Source of the DNA: DASQUK01 sp035697145
GTDB taxonomy: Bacteria > Actinomycetota > Acidimicrobiia > Acidimicrobiales > VFJN01
DNA: 64,000 nt
Reading direction: 5' to 3'
Assembly: GCA_035697145.1 (NCBI GenBank)
Contig: DASSDL010000142.1
Coordinates: forward strand, 18,680 to 82,679
Positions 49,487 to 58,783 of the stretch are shown one piece after another. The notes under the pieces were generated by a model. It was not told the DNA's origin and searched no databases. It was given only the letters and a program-made list of their open reading frames with translations. Position 1 is the first letter of the stretch, and every line of letters starts with the position of its first letter. The translations under genes and the position numbers were made by a program.

Positions 49487-50302
49487 TCAATCGATCGATC
49501 GGATGGGCCCGGCGGCCGCGTAGACGACGACGTTGTCGCGGTACTGCTGTCGGGACCTGTCGAACTCGCCCCCGCAGGTGACCAGGCGCAGCTCGGGCCC
49601 CGGCACCGGGCCGTACACCGAGTCGGTCGGGAACGCGTCCTTCGAGTAGCTCTCGGCGTCGGTCACCGTGAAGCGGATCGTGGTGCCGTCGGCGCGGTGC
49701 ACGATCACGTCGTCGCCTGGCGCGAGCTCGTGGAGGCGGTAGAAGACGGCGGGCCCCTCTCGGGAATCGACATGTCCGGCGATCACCGCCGGGCCGGGTT
49801 GGCCTGGTCGGGGTCCCAGCGAGAACCAGCCGGCCACGTCGTAGTCACTGGGGGCTGCAATGGCGCCGGACCCGTCCAGCCCGAGCTCGGAAAGCTCGGA
49901 GCGCACGCCGATGGAGGGGATCTCCACAGCGGTCGGTGATGCCGGTCCGGGAGCGACGCCCGCCTGCCGAGCGGAGGGTTCCACGACCGGGCTGCCCCCC
50001 GGAAGGGTTCCCGGGGTCGGCGCGGTCGCGGCATCGCTGTCCGCCGTGGCGAACTGCGCCGGCTCTTCGTCGCTCAACTGGAGCCCGGCGGCGATCCCGG
50101 CGGCGATGGCGGCCGTGGCCACCCCGAACAAGCGCAGCCGGCCGAGCGTCCGGCGCCACGGTCCGGGCGCCGCCCGGTGACGGGGAACGTAGGGCCCGTG
50201 GCGCGGGAGGTGGGCCACGCTGTCGAGCGACGTCGGCCGCACGCCACGAGACGGCCCGTGGCGCCCGCCGTAAGGTCCGGGGCCGTGTAGGTAGGCGCTC
50301 AC
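49487..50302 (-). CDS. Sortase, membrane-anchored
   Basis: This 271-residue transpeptidase has a cytoplasmic Pro/His/Arg-rich N-terminus, one hydrophobic helix (about 53-72), a linker and a sortase domain. The catalytic His is in VIAGHVDS, Cys in LVTCGGEFD and Arg in RQQYRDNVVV. It resembles the class E/F sortases of actinobacteria. The GTG overlaps the stop of the DUF4397 gene, its likely functional partner, though that protein has no LPxTG motif that I can find. Confidence 0.9.
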   Translation of the reverse strand: MSAYLHGPGPYGGRHGPSRGVRPTSLDSVAHLPRHGPYVPRHRAAPGPWRRTLGRLRLFGVATAAIAAGIAAGLQLSDEEPAQFATADSDAATAPTPGTLPGGSPVVEPSARQAGVAPGPASPTAVEIPSIGVRSELSELGLDGSGAIAAPSDYDVAGWFSLGPRPGQPGPAVIAGHVDSREGPAVFYRLHELAPGDDVIVHRADGTTIRFTVTDAESYSKDAFPTDSVYGPVPGPELRLVTCGGEFDRSRQQYRDNVVVYAAAGPIRSID

Positions 50303-51321
50303 GCCGACCGGCGGCTCGAGGTGAGCTCGGTGCGCTGCTGGTCGTTGGCGAAGTGTCTGCCAGTGCGACCTCGGGCTGGGGCGCGGCGGCCGATTCGTGC
50401 GAAGCGGGTGCCGCCGACTGTGGCGATGATGGCCAGGGCGAGACCGAGGCCGGCGAGGGCGGGGGCCCCCGGACCGCCATCATCTCGGTCGCCGGTCGTA
50501 TCGGCGGTACCGCCGCCGCCGGTGGCGATGCCCCCGACTGGCGCGGCTCGCGTGGCGCCGAGGGGTCCGCCGGTCGAAACGTCGACGCCGGTGGCGTCGA
50601 CCACGCTGGTGAGCTCGAAGGGTTGCCCGCCGCTGCCCTCGACCACGACGAGAGAGTTCACGGTACCGGGGTCGAAGTCGACCCGGCCCTTCACCCGGGC
50701 GCCGCCGGCGGCCTGGACTTCGATGGACCGTGGACCGGCGGGAATCGCGGCGTACTCCGTTGTGGACCCAAACACCGCGGCCTCCGCGAGCACCCATCCG
50801 TCGCCGTCGGCGACGTCGACCTCTCCGGCCGAGCTGGACGCCTGGATCAGGCGCACCTTGGCCTGCCCGGCTGGTGGCGGTGCGAGGTCGTCGGTCACGA
50901 GCACCTGCGTGACGTCCGACCTGGGTCCCATCGCCGCGAACGTGTAGGCGCCGCCCTCGGCCAGGTTCGCCGACGCCGTCACCCACGGGTCCGAATCCGG
51001 AGCAGAGCCGGCCCGCCGCAACAGGAACGTGTAGTTCCCGGGTGCCAGGGGGGTGTAGTCGGAGACCTCGCCGAAGCCGAGCCCGTTGAGGACGCGCTGC
51101 TCGTTACCGTCGAACCCGACCAGGTAGACGTCCATCACGGGCGCGTCGAGTGAGAAGTGAGCCAATCGGATCCGCGAGCTCGTCTGCGCGACGCCCGCGT
51201 GCGCCGGCCCCACCATGACATAGAGGGCCGTCGCGGCCAGACCGGCAACCAGGCGGCGCCGGCGAGCGGCGGCGACGTCAAGTGTGTCCGGTGCGTCTGA
51301 GTCGATCTCGTCGGTTCGCAT
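50299..51321 (-). CDS. Surface-anchored DUF4397 protein
   Basis: This 340-residue protein has an Arg-rich start and signal/anchor segment (about 21-45). Two repeated DUF4397 beta units follow (RIRLAHFSLDAPVMDVYLVG and KVRLIQASSSAGEVDVAD), then a Gly/Thr-rich linker, a C-terminal hydrophobic helix and a basic tail. That helix-plus-basic-tail end is typical of cell-wall-anchored proteins, but a classical LPxTG pentapeptide is missing. The ATG at 51321 has GAGAGG upstream. It is 23 bp after the glycosyltransferase stop. Confidence 0.85.
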   Translation of the reverse strand: MRTDEIDSDAPDTLDVAAARRRRLVAGLAATALYVMVGPAHAGVAQTSSRIRLAHFSLDAPVMDVYLVGFDGNEQRVLNGLGFGEVSDYTPLAPGNYTFLLRRAGSAPDSDPWVTASANLAEGGAYTFAAMGPRSDVTQVLVTDDLAPPPAGQAKVRLIQASSSAGEVDVADGDGWVLAEAAVFGSTTEYAAIPAGPRSIEVQAAGGARVKGRVDFDPGTVNSLVVVEGSGGQPFELTSVVDATGVDVSTGGPLGATRAAPVGGIATGGGGTADTTGDRDDGGPGAPALAGLGLALAIIATVGGTRFARIGRRAPARGRTGRHFANDQQRTELTSSRRSA

Positions 51322-51344
51322 CTTGTTCCTCTCGGTGGGGCCGG

Positions 51345-53313
51345 TCACGAAAGGGCGGCCAGGGCGTAGGTGACGGTCATCCGGGCGTCGGGTCCGACCT
51401 CGATCGCGGCGGGTCGATATGGCGGGACTTGGTCTGCCAGGAGCCTGCGAATGGCCCGGGCGTCGTCGTCGCTGCGGGCGCGGAACGCGATCGAGCGGTA
51501 CGGGGCGCCGGTTCCGGCCTCCGCTGGGTCGGAGCTGAAGGCGTCCACCGATACGGGTCGATCGGCGGCCACGGCGACGAGCATGGTCATGAGCCGCTGA
51601 TCGACCCGACCCGCGACCAGTGCCCGGCGAGCCGCGGGCGTCAGCGCCACCGACGGGTTCCGGGCAAGCTCGGCGCCCGCCTCTGCTGCGGCTGCGGCGT
51701 CGTGGCCGCTGCCCGCGGACGTTCTCCCGGCTCGATCCGCGCCCCCCGGGCACGATCTTCCGCACCTCGACGCGGTCCGTGCCCGTGCCGAAGACTGCGA
51801 GCACGGCCGAGCTGTGCAGAGCGGCACGGACCTCCGGGTAGCGATCGGGGAACGCCCGCACGGACTCGACGGAGACGACGACGTGGTAGTCCTGCCACCC
51901 GCGCTGCGGCTCGATCCCCACGTCGCTGCCGGCGTCGAACGTCGTGTAGCGGGCCACCCGGTTGGTGGACATCCCTGCCTCGACGAGGTCGACCCACAGG
52001 GCGTCGTCCACGATGAGGCGCCGGTTGGCCGGCACGTTCTGGACGATCCACCGGTCGGCCTCGCGCCGCGCGGCGTCGGTATCGTCGCCGAGCAGCGAGC
52101 GATGGTCGGCGACCCAGCCCGGGGCAGCGAGGACAGCCAGGAGCGAGGCGGTCGCGATGAGCGCGAGCGCGAGTGGCCCCAGCCGACGACCCTCCTGCCG
52201 CCGCACGAGCATCTCGCCGCTCCGAGTCCAGGCATGACCAGCGACTCCGGCGACAAGCAGGGCGCCGAACGGCAGGAGTCCGACCACGAGGGAAGCCGGC
52301 AGGTACCCGGGGAGCACCACCACGATCGCGAGGACGAGGAAGCCGATGGCGACAGGTCGCAGCCGGGGCACGGCCACGAGCGCCACCATGGCCGCGAGGA
52401 GCGACAGGACCAGCCCCACCGCATCGAGGCCGAGCCAGGTCGCCACCGCGTCGTTCCGGAAGGAGTCGGGATCGAAGAGGCTGCCGCTCCCGGCGCGTTC
52501 GAACAGCTGGAACCATCCGCCCCGGACGAGGCTTGGGTGGCCGTGCCCGGGGATGAGCTGACCCCGAAGCGCCGCGCTGAGCATGTAGGCACCCCACACG
52601 AGCGCGAAGAGCGAGCCCGCAACCGCCAGCGCGTAGCGCCGCGTCGAGGGATGGCTCGACCGCCAGACCTGTAGTGCGAGCGCCGGCAGCGCCAGCAACG
52701 ACGTGTAGCTGGTGAGTGTGGCCACGGCCAAGCAAGCGCCGCTGGCGGCGAACGCGCCCAATCGCCGCCGAGGGCTGCAGGCCAGGACGAGGGCGGCGAG
52801 TACCCACGGCGTCGCCATGTTGTCGAGGAAAACCTGCCGATGGAACTGGACCGCCAACGGTGAGAGCCCGAAGACCACCAGCGCCAGCGCCGCCGCCCAA
52901 CGGGCGAGGCCGAGCCGGCGCGCCAGCACCCACAGCAGAACGGCACTGACCAGGTGCGCCACGAGCATGGCCTCGCGACCCGCGGCGACGGCGGTCGGCG
53001 CCCGTTCGAACGCCGAGGTCACCCACGTCCAGGCGCTGAGCTGAATCCAACCCAGGGGCGGGTGCTCGAACCAGTAGCTGGGTGGTGCGAAGGAACCCAG
53101 GTGCTCCAGGGTCCACGCCCGGCTGACCGCGGTTCCTTCCTCGCCCAGCCGCTGCGGCGCCGCAGCCATGTTCAGCGCTTGGAGCACGCCGCCGGCGGAT
53201 ACCAGGACTGTGGCGATCAGCGCGCCCCACAGCCCCTCGAAGGGGACGGACTCGACCCGGGACCGCCAACGTGATCCCGGGCGCGAGAACGGCGACGCGG
53301 CCAGCGATGTCAT
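51345..53313 (-). pseudogene. Membrane glycosyltransferase (GT39/ArnT-like), frameshifted
   Basis: From the ATG at 53313 the frame encodes a polytopic GT-C protein: an acidic-loop-type EEGTAVSRAWTLEHLG, HPPLGW near residue 85, then about ten hydrophobic helices and a C-terminal soluble domain. At a run of six C (plus strand 51742-51747) the frame turns into Arg/Gly/Pro-rich sequence. Sensible coding resumes in the next frame (LARNPSVALTPAARRALVAG) and stops at 51345. Dropping one base of the run joins the two into one protein of about 655 residues. This is either a base-call error in a homopolymer or a real inactivating or phase-variable slip. The ATG overlaps the GT2 stop. Confidence 0.75.
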
Positions 53314-54977
53314 CGGTCCACCGCCCCGGCTCGGGTCGCCACGTCGATCCCTCCGCGCTGGCCGGCGGCCCTTTGGGCCAGCTGGGGTCGCCCGGTCCGA
53401 TCGCCGTCGGCGCCGGCGCCGGCGTCGGCAGAGCTTCCGCTGGCCTGCGACGCAGTGTCGCCGCTGGGCTTGCCACGACGCTCGCGGACCAGCGCCCGCA
53501 GCGCGGCCGCGGCCAGGAGGAATTGGTACGGGATGGCCCCGAGCAGGAGGAGCAGCCGGTCACGGGCCCCGATTCGCACACCGACGGTCTGGTGGAGCTC
53601 GCCCGCCCCGGCCAGCTCCACGACGACCGTCGTCACCGCCGGGATCAAGGGCAGGCAGGCGAACAGCACGATCGGCGGAGGGGCCCCGGCCGCCACGACC
53701 ACGGTCGCCAGCGCCAGGATCGCCGCCCCGGCGACGGCTTCGAGGAACGGCATCGCCAGCGTGGCCCTGGCGAGCACCCGCTGCCGGCGGGCGGGAAGCT
53801 CCCGCCAGGCGCCCACGTGCAAGGTCTGAAGGAAGCCCTGGATCCATTGCGTCTGCTGGCGCGTCAGAGCCCGCGCGCTCTGGGGTACGGCCGCTCGGGT
53901 CAGGACCTCCGGGTCCCACGTCACGGCCACCGGGACGCCGGCGACCGAAAGCCGCACACCCAGCTCGCAGCCCTCGGCGACGGCATCCTCGTCCCAGCCT
54001 CCGGCGTCGCGAAGGACGTCGGCGCGGACGAACATGCTGGTCGTCGCGAGTGGGGTGAACCGTTGCCGCGCGTGGTGGTGCAGGCGACTGCGGAACCAGA
54101 AGTAACTCTCGACAATGCGGCGGATCGAGAACCAGCTGGGCCGCTCGGCGGTGAGCAGCACACCGCTCTGCACCACGTCGGCACCGGTCGCCTCGAGGGT
54201 CGCCTCGACGTGGCGCAGGATCCCCGGACGGACCTCGTCGCCGGGCCGGAACACACCGATCACGTCACCCCGGCATTCGGCCAGGCCGGCGTTCAATGCC
54301 CGCGGCTCATTCCTGCGGAAGGCACGGTCCACGACGACGCGGATGCGGTGCGGTTGCCGGTAGGCGGCCGCCACCGCCAGCTCACGGGCGCGGGGCTGGT
54401 TGTGGCCGACAACCGCGAGGATCTCGACGTTGGGATGATCGAACGCCGCGAGGTGCTCGAGCGTCCTCCCGAACCCCTCCTCGTCTCCGCGGTCCGCGAC
54501 GATGAGCGAGAACGACATGGTCGGTGGGACCCGCCCAGGGTCGACATCCGCCTCTCGCGGCGCCGCCGGCGACCACCAGGCGTACAGCATCCGCCGCAGC
54601 CTCGTGGCCGAGATCCCGGCGAGCGCCAGCGACAAGAGCCCCAACAGGGTCACGCCGAGGGCGCCTACCGGACCCAGTTCCGCCGATCCCAGCGGGCCCG
54701 AACGATCCCCGGTTTCGTCCCGCTCCACAGCCTCGGGGTCAACCGGCTGGTCGACCTGCTCGTCTGTGCCGAGGATGACCACCTCATCGTCGCCCGCCGG
54801 CTGGAGGACGGGTTCGTCCTCGGGAGATCCTCCCTCGGCGGGCGGTGGCGGCGGGTCACCGCCGGGGCTGCTCGTAGCTGTGGCGGGCGTGGGGGCTACG
54901 ACGAGGAGGGCGGCGACCAGCCCCGCGGCGACGACTGGGCCGAACGTCGCGGACGTCACGCCGGTGTGCTCCGACAA
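53310..54977 (-). CDS. Family 2 glycosyltransferase, membrane-anchored
   Basis: This 555-residue protein has a signal-like helix (about 15-35), an acidic Pro-rich linker, a helix near 100-125, a GT2 catalytic domain (FSLIVADR, VVDRAFRRNEPRALNAGLAE, then QQTQWIQGFLQT as the acceptor-site motif) and C-terminal helices. Processive polysaccharide synthases share this plan. I chose the TTG at 54977 because GGGAGGA lies seven bases upstream; a longer frame lacks such a site. It heads the operon with the second glycosyltransferase, DUF4397 protein and sortase. Confidence 0.86.
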   Translation of the reverse strand: MSEHTGVTSATFGPVVAAGLVAALLVVAPTPATATSSPGGDPPPPPAEGGSPEDEPVLQPAGDDEVVILGTDEQVDQPVDPEAVERDETGDRSGPLGSAELGPVGALGVTLLGLLSLALAGISATRLRRMLYAWWSPAAPREADVDPGRVPPTMSFSLIVADRGDEEGFGRTLEHLAAFDHPNVEILAVVGHNQPRARELAVAAAYRQPHRIRVVVDRAFRRNEPRALNAGLAECRGDVIGVFRPGDEVRPGILRHVEATLEATGADVVQSGVLLTAERPSWFSIRRIVESYFWFRSRLHHHARQRFTPLATTSMFVRADVLRDAGGWDEDAVAEGCELGVRLSVAGVPVAVTWDPEVLTRAAVPQSARALTRQQTQWIQGFLQTLHVGAWRELPARRQRVLARATLAMPFLEAVAGAAILALATVVVAAGAPPPIVLFACLPLIPAVTTVVVELAGAGELHQTVGVRIGARDRLLLLLGAIPYQFLLAAAALRALVRERRGKPSGDTASQASGSSADAGAGADGDRTGRPQLAQRAAGQRGGIDVATRAGAVDR

Positions 54978-55244
54978 CGCGCCCTCCTCCCGCCGAGACC
55001 GAACGACCGCCGCGCCGCGCCTGCCCCCGCGGTTGAGATCGATTCCCCTAGCAGACCTGGTCGAAGGCCATGCGCACGCTGCGATGCCGACGACCAACGC
55101 ATCGTGGGACCCGACCCCTAACCGGTCAAGCCGCCGGCGCTGTCGTCACACATTTGCAACATCGTCCGGCGACGCGCCCACTGGGCGGGAACGACTCGCC
55201 ACATGGAGTGGGACGCTTCCGGCCTCGGCCCAGCCGAGCCGATG

Positions 55245-55832
55245 TCATCGATAGTGCTCGATGGCTCCTGTGCGTTCGAGGTCGTCTTCATTCATGGCCT
55301 CGGCGTCGATGGCGACATCGATCTCGTTGCTCACGACGACGCCACCGAGCGGAAGCGTGTCCTGCCAGGAGACCCCGAACTCGAGGCGATTTATGCGGGT
55401 CGTGGCCTCGAAACCGATGCGGCGCATGGTCCCTCGGTTCTCGTCACCGACCCAGAACGGCGTCTCCCATTGCCCGAGGTAGGCAACATCCAGTGCCACA
55501 GGCCGGGTGGTGCCGCGGATGGTCAGGTCCGCGACAGCCAGCGCGTGTGAATCGCCGATCCGTTCGGCGGTCCGCCCCCGAAACCGGATGGTGGGATGGT
55601 GCTCGACGTCGAAGAAGTCGGCGCTGCGTAGGTGCGCGTCACGGTTGGGTTCACCGGTCCAGATCGTCGCGGCGTCGATCTCCCCCTCGAACACGGTCTC
55701 CATGGCGTGCTCGGGATCGAATTCGAGCCAGCCGTGGATGTCGGTGAACATGCCCCGCACCCAGGTGACCATCATGTGGCGGGCACGAAACGTGGCCGCG
55801 GTGTGACCGGGTTCGAATATCCATCGGCTCAT
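55245..55832 (-). CDS. YceI-family protein
   Basis: This 195-residue protein has the YceI lipocalin-like pattern: SRWIFEPGHTAATFRARHMM at the start, DFFDVEHHPTIRFRG, and the FGVSWQDTLPLGGVVVSNEI ending. Family members bind isoprenoid-like molecules in a beta barrel. No signal peptide is present, unlike E. coli YceI. GGAG precedes the ATG at 55832. It follows the truncated membrane protein gene. Confidence 0.9.
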   Translation of the reverse strand: MSRWIFEPGHTAATFRARHMMVTWVRGMFTDIHGWLEFDPEHAMETVFEGEIDAATIWTGEPNRDAHLRSADFFDVEHHPTIRFRGRTAERIGDSHALAVADLTIRGTTRPVALDVAYLGQWETPFWVGDENRGTMRRIGFEATTRINRLEFGVSWQDTLPLGGVVVSNEIDVAIDAEAMNEDDLERTGAIEHYR

Positions 55833-55881
55833 CGGCAGCTCCAAGCATCGGACCGCGGGCCATCTTCTCGACGAGAGGCTT

Positions 55882-56127
55882 TCACAGCCGGGCGGCGGAC
55901 TGTGAGAGCGCGTTGACGACGACGCTCTTGTCCAGGTCGAGGGCGTACAGGCCCCGCAGCACGTAGGTCACGACGAGCAGCGGCAAGGACCGCGTCCAGA
56001 TGTGCTCGCTGGCGTCGTAGTGCTCGATGAAGTGGGGGACGCCCCGGCCGACGAACCACCGCTCGCAGTCGAGGATCGCACGGGCGGGCTGCACGTGCGG
56101 GGAGGGTAGGACGTCCAGACCTGCCAT
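55882..56127 (-). CDS. Short, probably truncated membrane protein
   Basis: This 81-residue protein has a soluble start and one hydrophobic segment (SLPLLVVTYVLRGLYAL, about 47-63) before an abrupt stop. The pattern looks like the N-terminus of a longer multi-span protein rather than a complete one, and only one helix is left. It starts 12 bp after the P-loop kinase stop. I do not recognise the family. Confidence 0.5.
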   Translation of the reverse strand: MAGLDVLPSPHVQPARAILDCERWFVGRGVPHFIEHYDASEHIWTRSLPLLVVTYVLRGLYALDLDKSVVVNALSQSAARL

Positions 56128-56139
56128 GAGCGACAGTCC

Positions 56140-56709
56140 CTAACGGGTCGTCGAGGCGAGGAACGCGTCGACCTCATGCGTCGTGCGCAACCTGAGGAAG
56201 CGCAGGTGGTCGTACGCCGGGTCGCGCATGGCGGCGGTGTAGCGCCCGACATAGACGGGGTACTTGACCCACGCCCAACGAATGATGTTGTTCTCCGGAT
56301 CCAGCCGGTAGAAGTTCGTCAGGGGCTCACGGTTGCCGTTCCACAGGCGCTCGCGGGTGACGGCGCGGCGGACGGTCCGCAGGATGACGCGGCGCATCAC
56401 GAGCCAGCGCGGCAGGTCGAGCCACACCACGGTGTCCGCCCGGTCCCACACCAGATCGCGCACCGCCGAGTAGTTGCCGTCGACCACCCATCCCGGTGCC
56501 CTCAGCGCTTCACCAACCCGTTCGCGGAAGTCGTCCCGGGAGAGCTCGGCCCAGCCGGGCTGGTGGAAGATCGAATCGAGCTCGACGAAGCGCACGTCCA
56601 GCGCCGCGGCCAGCTTCCGACCGGCGGTCGTCTTTCCACAGCCGGGCGGCCCGACCAACGACACCCGTTGGATCCGTGGGCCCCGCCGAATCTGGGCTCG
56701 CTCCGGCAT
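56140..56709 (-). CDS. P-loop nucleotide kinase (adenylate-kinase-like, FlaR type)
   Basis: This 189-residue protein has the Walker A GPPGCGKTT at about residues 20-28, a lid-like ELDSIFHQPGWAELSRDDF, and WVVDGNYSAVRDLVWDRADTV, the pattern of DNA topology modulation protein FlaR and related small kinases. The substrate is unknown. It starts 10 bp after the stop of the conserved hypothetical gene. Confidence 0.83.
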   Translation of the reverse strand: MPERAQIRRGPRIQRVSLVGPPGCGKTTAGRKLAAALDVRFVELDSIFHQPGWAELSRDDFRERVGEALRAPGWVVDGNYSAVRDLVWDRADTVVWLDLPRWLVMRRVILRTVRRAVTRERLWNGNREPLTNFYRLDPENNIIRWAWVKYPVYVGRYTAAMRDPAYDHLRFLRLRTTHEVDAFLASTTR

Positions 56710-56719
56710 CTGATCCCGG

Positions 56720-57343
56720 TCAGCTCGCCGACGGGTGGACCGCGGGACGGTAGCCGTGGCTCAGCACATCGGTGCTTGCCCGCGGGGTGAGCACGGTGGC
56801 GTCGCCTCGACCCGGGCGGTCGATCGGCGGGCCGTAGCCCCGGGTCGACCACGGCACCAGGCGATCCCCGAGGACGAGCGCCGGCCGCGCTTGCCCGCCT
56901 CGGCGTGGCTCGTCGAGGACTACGAACGCACCAACCGGCAGCTCGATCCAGGCGCGAGCGTGGCGGCGCTGCGCCTTGTCGTCGCGGCGGTCGGTATGCA
57001 GGCGGCGGTCCATCGGATCCACCCTGGGTCGCTCTCCGAATGCCGATTGCCACCCGTCGAGCCAGGCATTGAAGTCGGCCCGGCGGCACAGGGCGCAGGG
57101 CCGGTGGCCCGCCGCCAGCGCCACCGCCTCGTCCCAGAAGAACAGCGGCGTCCAGCGCCCAGGCTCCCACTTCGGAGCCACCCAGCCCTTGTACTCCAGG
57201 ACACACGTGATCCACCGGCGCACCTGCCACGACCGCACGATCTGCCGACCGCGGTGCACGCATCCCCGGTTGCCCATGAACAGGCCCCACTGGTCGATGG
57301 CGACGATCTCGCCCCACGGGTTCACCCGATTCCGCTCCGGCAT
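56720..57343 (-). CDS. Conserved hypothetical protein with CxxC motif
   Basis: This 207-residue protein has MPERNRVNPWGEIVAI at the start, a middle ALAAGHRPCALCRRADFNAW with a CxxC that may bind zinc, and the ending VLSHGYRPAVHPSAS. I recall this pattern from uncharacterised actinobacterial proteins, but I know of no function. It heads a four-gene minus-strand unit with the kinase, the short membrane protein and YceI. Confidence 0.72.
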   Translation of the reverse strand: MPERNRVNPWGEIVAIDQWGLFMGNRGCVHRGRQIVRSWQVRRWITCVLEYKGWVAPKWEPGRWTPLFFWDEAVALAAGHRPCALCRRADFNAWLDGWQSAFGERPRVDPMDRRLHTDRRDDKAQRRHARAWIELPVGAFVVLDEPRRGGQARPALVLGDRLVPWSTRGYGPPIDRPGRGDATVLTPRASTDVLSHGYRPAVHPSAS

Positions 57344-57467
57344 CCGACCATGGTGGCGCGACGGCAGGCACGATCGCTGCCGAGATGCGTGGCCGGTCGG
57401 CGGCCTGAGGGTTATGAGGAGCCTCGCCGGCGGGTAGACGACGGCCGCCGAGGAGGGAGGGTTCCTC

Positions 57468-58085
57468 ATGACTTGGGTGATTGTTGTTGTAGCCGTCGTC
57501 GTGGTGATCGCACTGGCGGCCCTGGCGTTGGGTCGGGGGCGTTCGGCAGCGTTGAAGCGGCGTTTCGGACCGGAGTACGACCGCGCCGTCGATGAGACGG
57601 GTGGCCGCCGCGCCGCCGAGGCGTCTCTACGTGACCGCGCCAAACGACGCAACGAGTTGGAGATCCACGAGCTTTCGCACGAGGCCAGGTCTGATTTCGC
57701 CACCCGGTGGCGCGAGGTGCAGGCCGGCTTTGTCGATGACCCGCACCTGGCGGTCGACGACGCCGACCGGCTCCTGCAAGAGGTGATGCGCGAGCGGGGC
57801 TATCCCGTCGACGAGTTCGATGAACGCCTCGAGATGGTGTCTGTCGACCATCCGGAGCTCGCTGAGAACTACCGGGTGGCGCACACCATCCAGCGCCGGA
57901 GCGGTGTGGACTCGGCGTCGGTCGACGATCTGCGCCAGGCGTTCCAGCGTTACCGGGCCCTTTTCGACGATCTGCTGGCCGACAGCGCCGGCGTCGACCA
58001 GGACGCCGCCGCCGATGAGGACGCCGGGGACGACGGGGACGTGCGGGATGACCGCGACGTTTCCCGCGAGCACGACGTGAGTTGA
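57468..58085 (+). CDS. Membrane-anchored protein, paralogue A of a tandem pair
   Basis: This 205-residue protein has one N-terminal helix (residues 3-22), a basic juxtamembrane stretch, a helical domain (about 40-170) with RWREVQAGFVDDPHLAVDDA and RQAFQRYRALFDDLL, and a disordered Asp-rich tail. AGGAGGG precedes the ATG. The next gene shares the same helical domain without the anchor. I do not recognise a characterised family. Confidence 0.75.
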   Translation: MTWVIVVVAVVVVIALAALALGRGRSAALKRRFGPEYDRAVDETGGRRAAEASLRDRAKRRNELEIHELSHEARSDFATRWREVQAGFVDDPHLAVDDADRLLQEVMRERGYPVDEFDERLEMVSVDHPELAENYRVAHTIQRRSGVDSASVDDLRQAFQRYRALFDDLLADSAGVDQDAAADEDAGDDGDVRDDRDVSREHDVS

Positions 58086-58099
58086 GGAGGGAGGACACT

Positions 58100-58750
58100 G
58101 TGACCACGAACGAGGCAGACCGAACTGTCGAGCGCGCGCCCGACGACGACGTGTTGCCGTCGGAAGAGTCCGCGGCAGACGAGTCCGAGACGGCCGAGAC
58201 CGACGTGGACGACGAATCCGAGCTGTCTGCGGACCAGGAGCCTTCGCCGTCCGAAGGGCCGGAGATGGCGCCGGAACCAGCCGCGGAGGACGACACCGTC
58301 GCAGACGGTGATCCGTTGGACACCGAGCCCACCAGCACGGAGTCGTCGGCGGCGGAGCCACCGCCCACCCCGCCGTCGGCTGGAGCACCCTCGACCTCTG
58401 CGGCCGAGCGCCCGGCCGCAGGGGCGCAACCCGAGGCCGCATTTGGCAGCGCTGACGCCGCCACGACCGGTCTCGCGTCCGGCGGGGGCGGACCCTTGCT
58501 GGCCGACGCAACCGGCTATCAGGACCGCTGGTACGAGATCCAGACCGGGTTCGTCGACGAGCCCAGCCGCGCGGTTCAGAGTGCGGGCGAGCTGCTCACC
58601 GAGATGATGGACGACCTGACGCGCAGGCTCACCTCGGAGCTCCAGGCAGTCGATGCGTGGCAGGGCGCTGGCGACGAGGTGTCGACCGAGGACCTACGGG
58701 TGGCGTTCCAGCGCTACCGCTCGTTCTTCGATCGCCTGCTGACGGCCTGA
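58100..58750 (+). CDS. Acidic soluble protein, paralogue B of a tandem pair
   Basis: This 216-residue protein has a long Glu/Asp/Pro/Ala-rich disordered N-terminus (about 1-135) followed by a helical domain that matches the upstream protein: RWYEIQTGFVDEPSRAVQSA with RVAFQRYRSFFDRLL. The GTG at 58100 has AGGAGGGAGG upstream. It begins 14 bp after the first gene, so the pair is one operon. They could interact through the shared domain, one on the membrane and one in the cytosol. Confidence 0.75.
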   Translation: MTTNEADRTVERAPDDDVLPSEESAADESETAETDVDDESELSADQEPSPSEGPEMAPEPAAEDDTVADGDPLDTEPTSTESSAAEPPPTPPSAGAPSTSAAERPAAGAQPEAAFGSADAATTGLASGGGGPLLADATGYQDRWYEIQTGFVDEPSRAVQSAGELLTEMMDDLTRRLTSELQAVDAWQGAGDEVSTEDLRVAFQRYRSFFDRLLTA

Positions 58751-58783
58751 CGTCCGGGCCCGACAGGGGCTGTGCGCGCGTAT

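Noticed and set aside
50299..53313. A 1004-residue fusion of glycosyltransferase and DUF4397 protein
   Set aside because: The central stretch is Arg/Gly-rich out-of-frame sequence created by the slip at 51742-51747. The DUF4397 gene has its own ATG and ribosome site at 51321.
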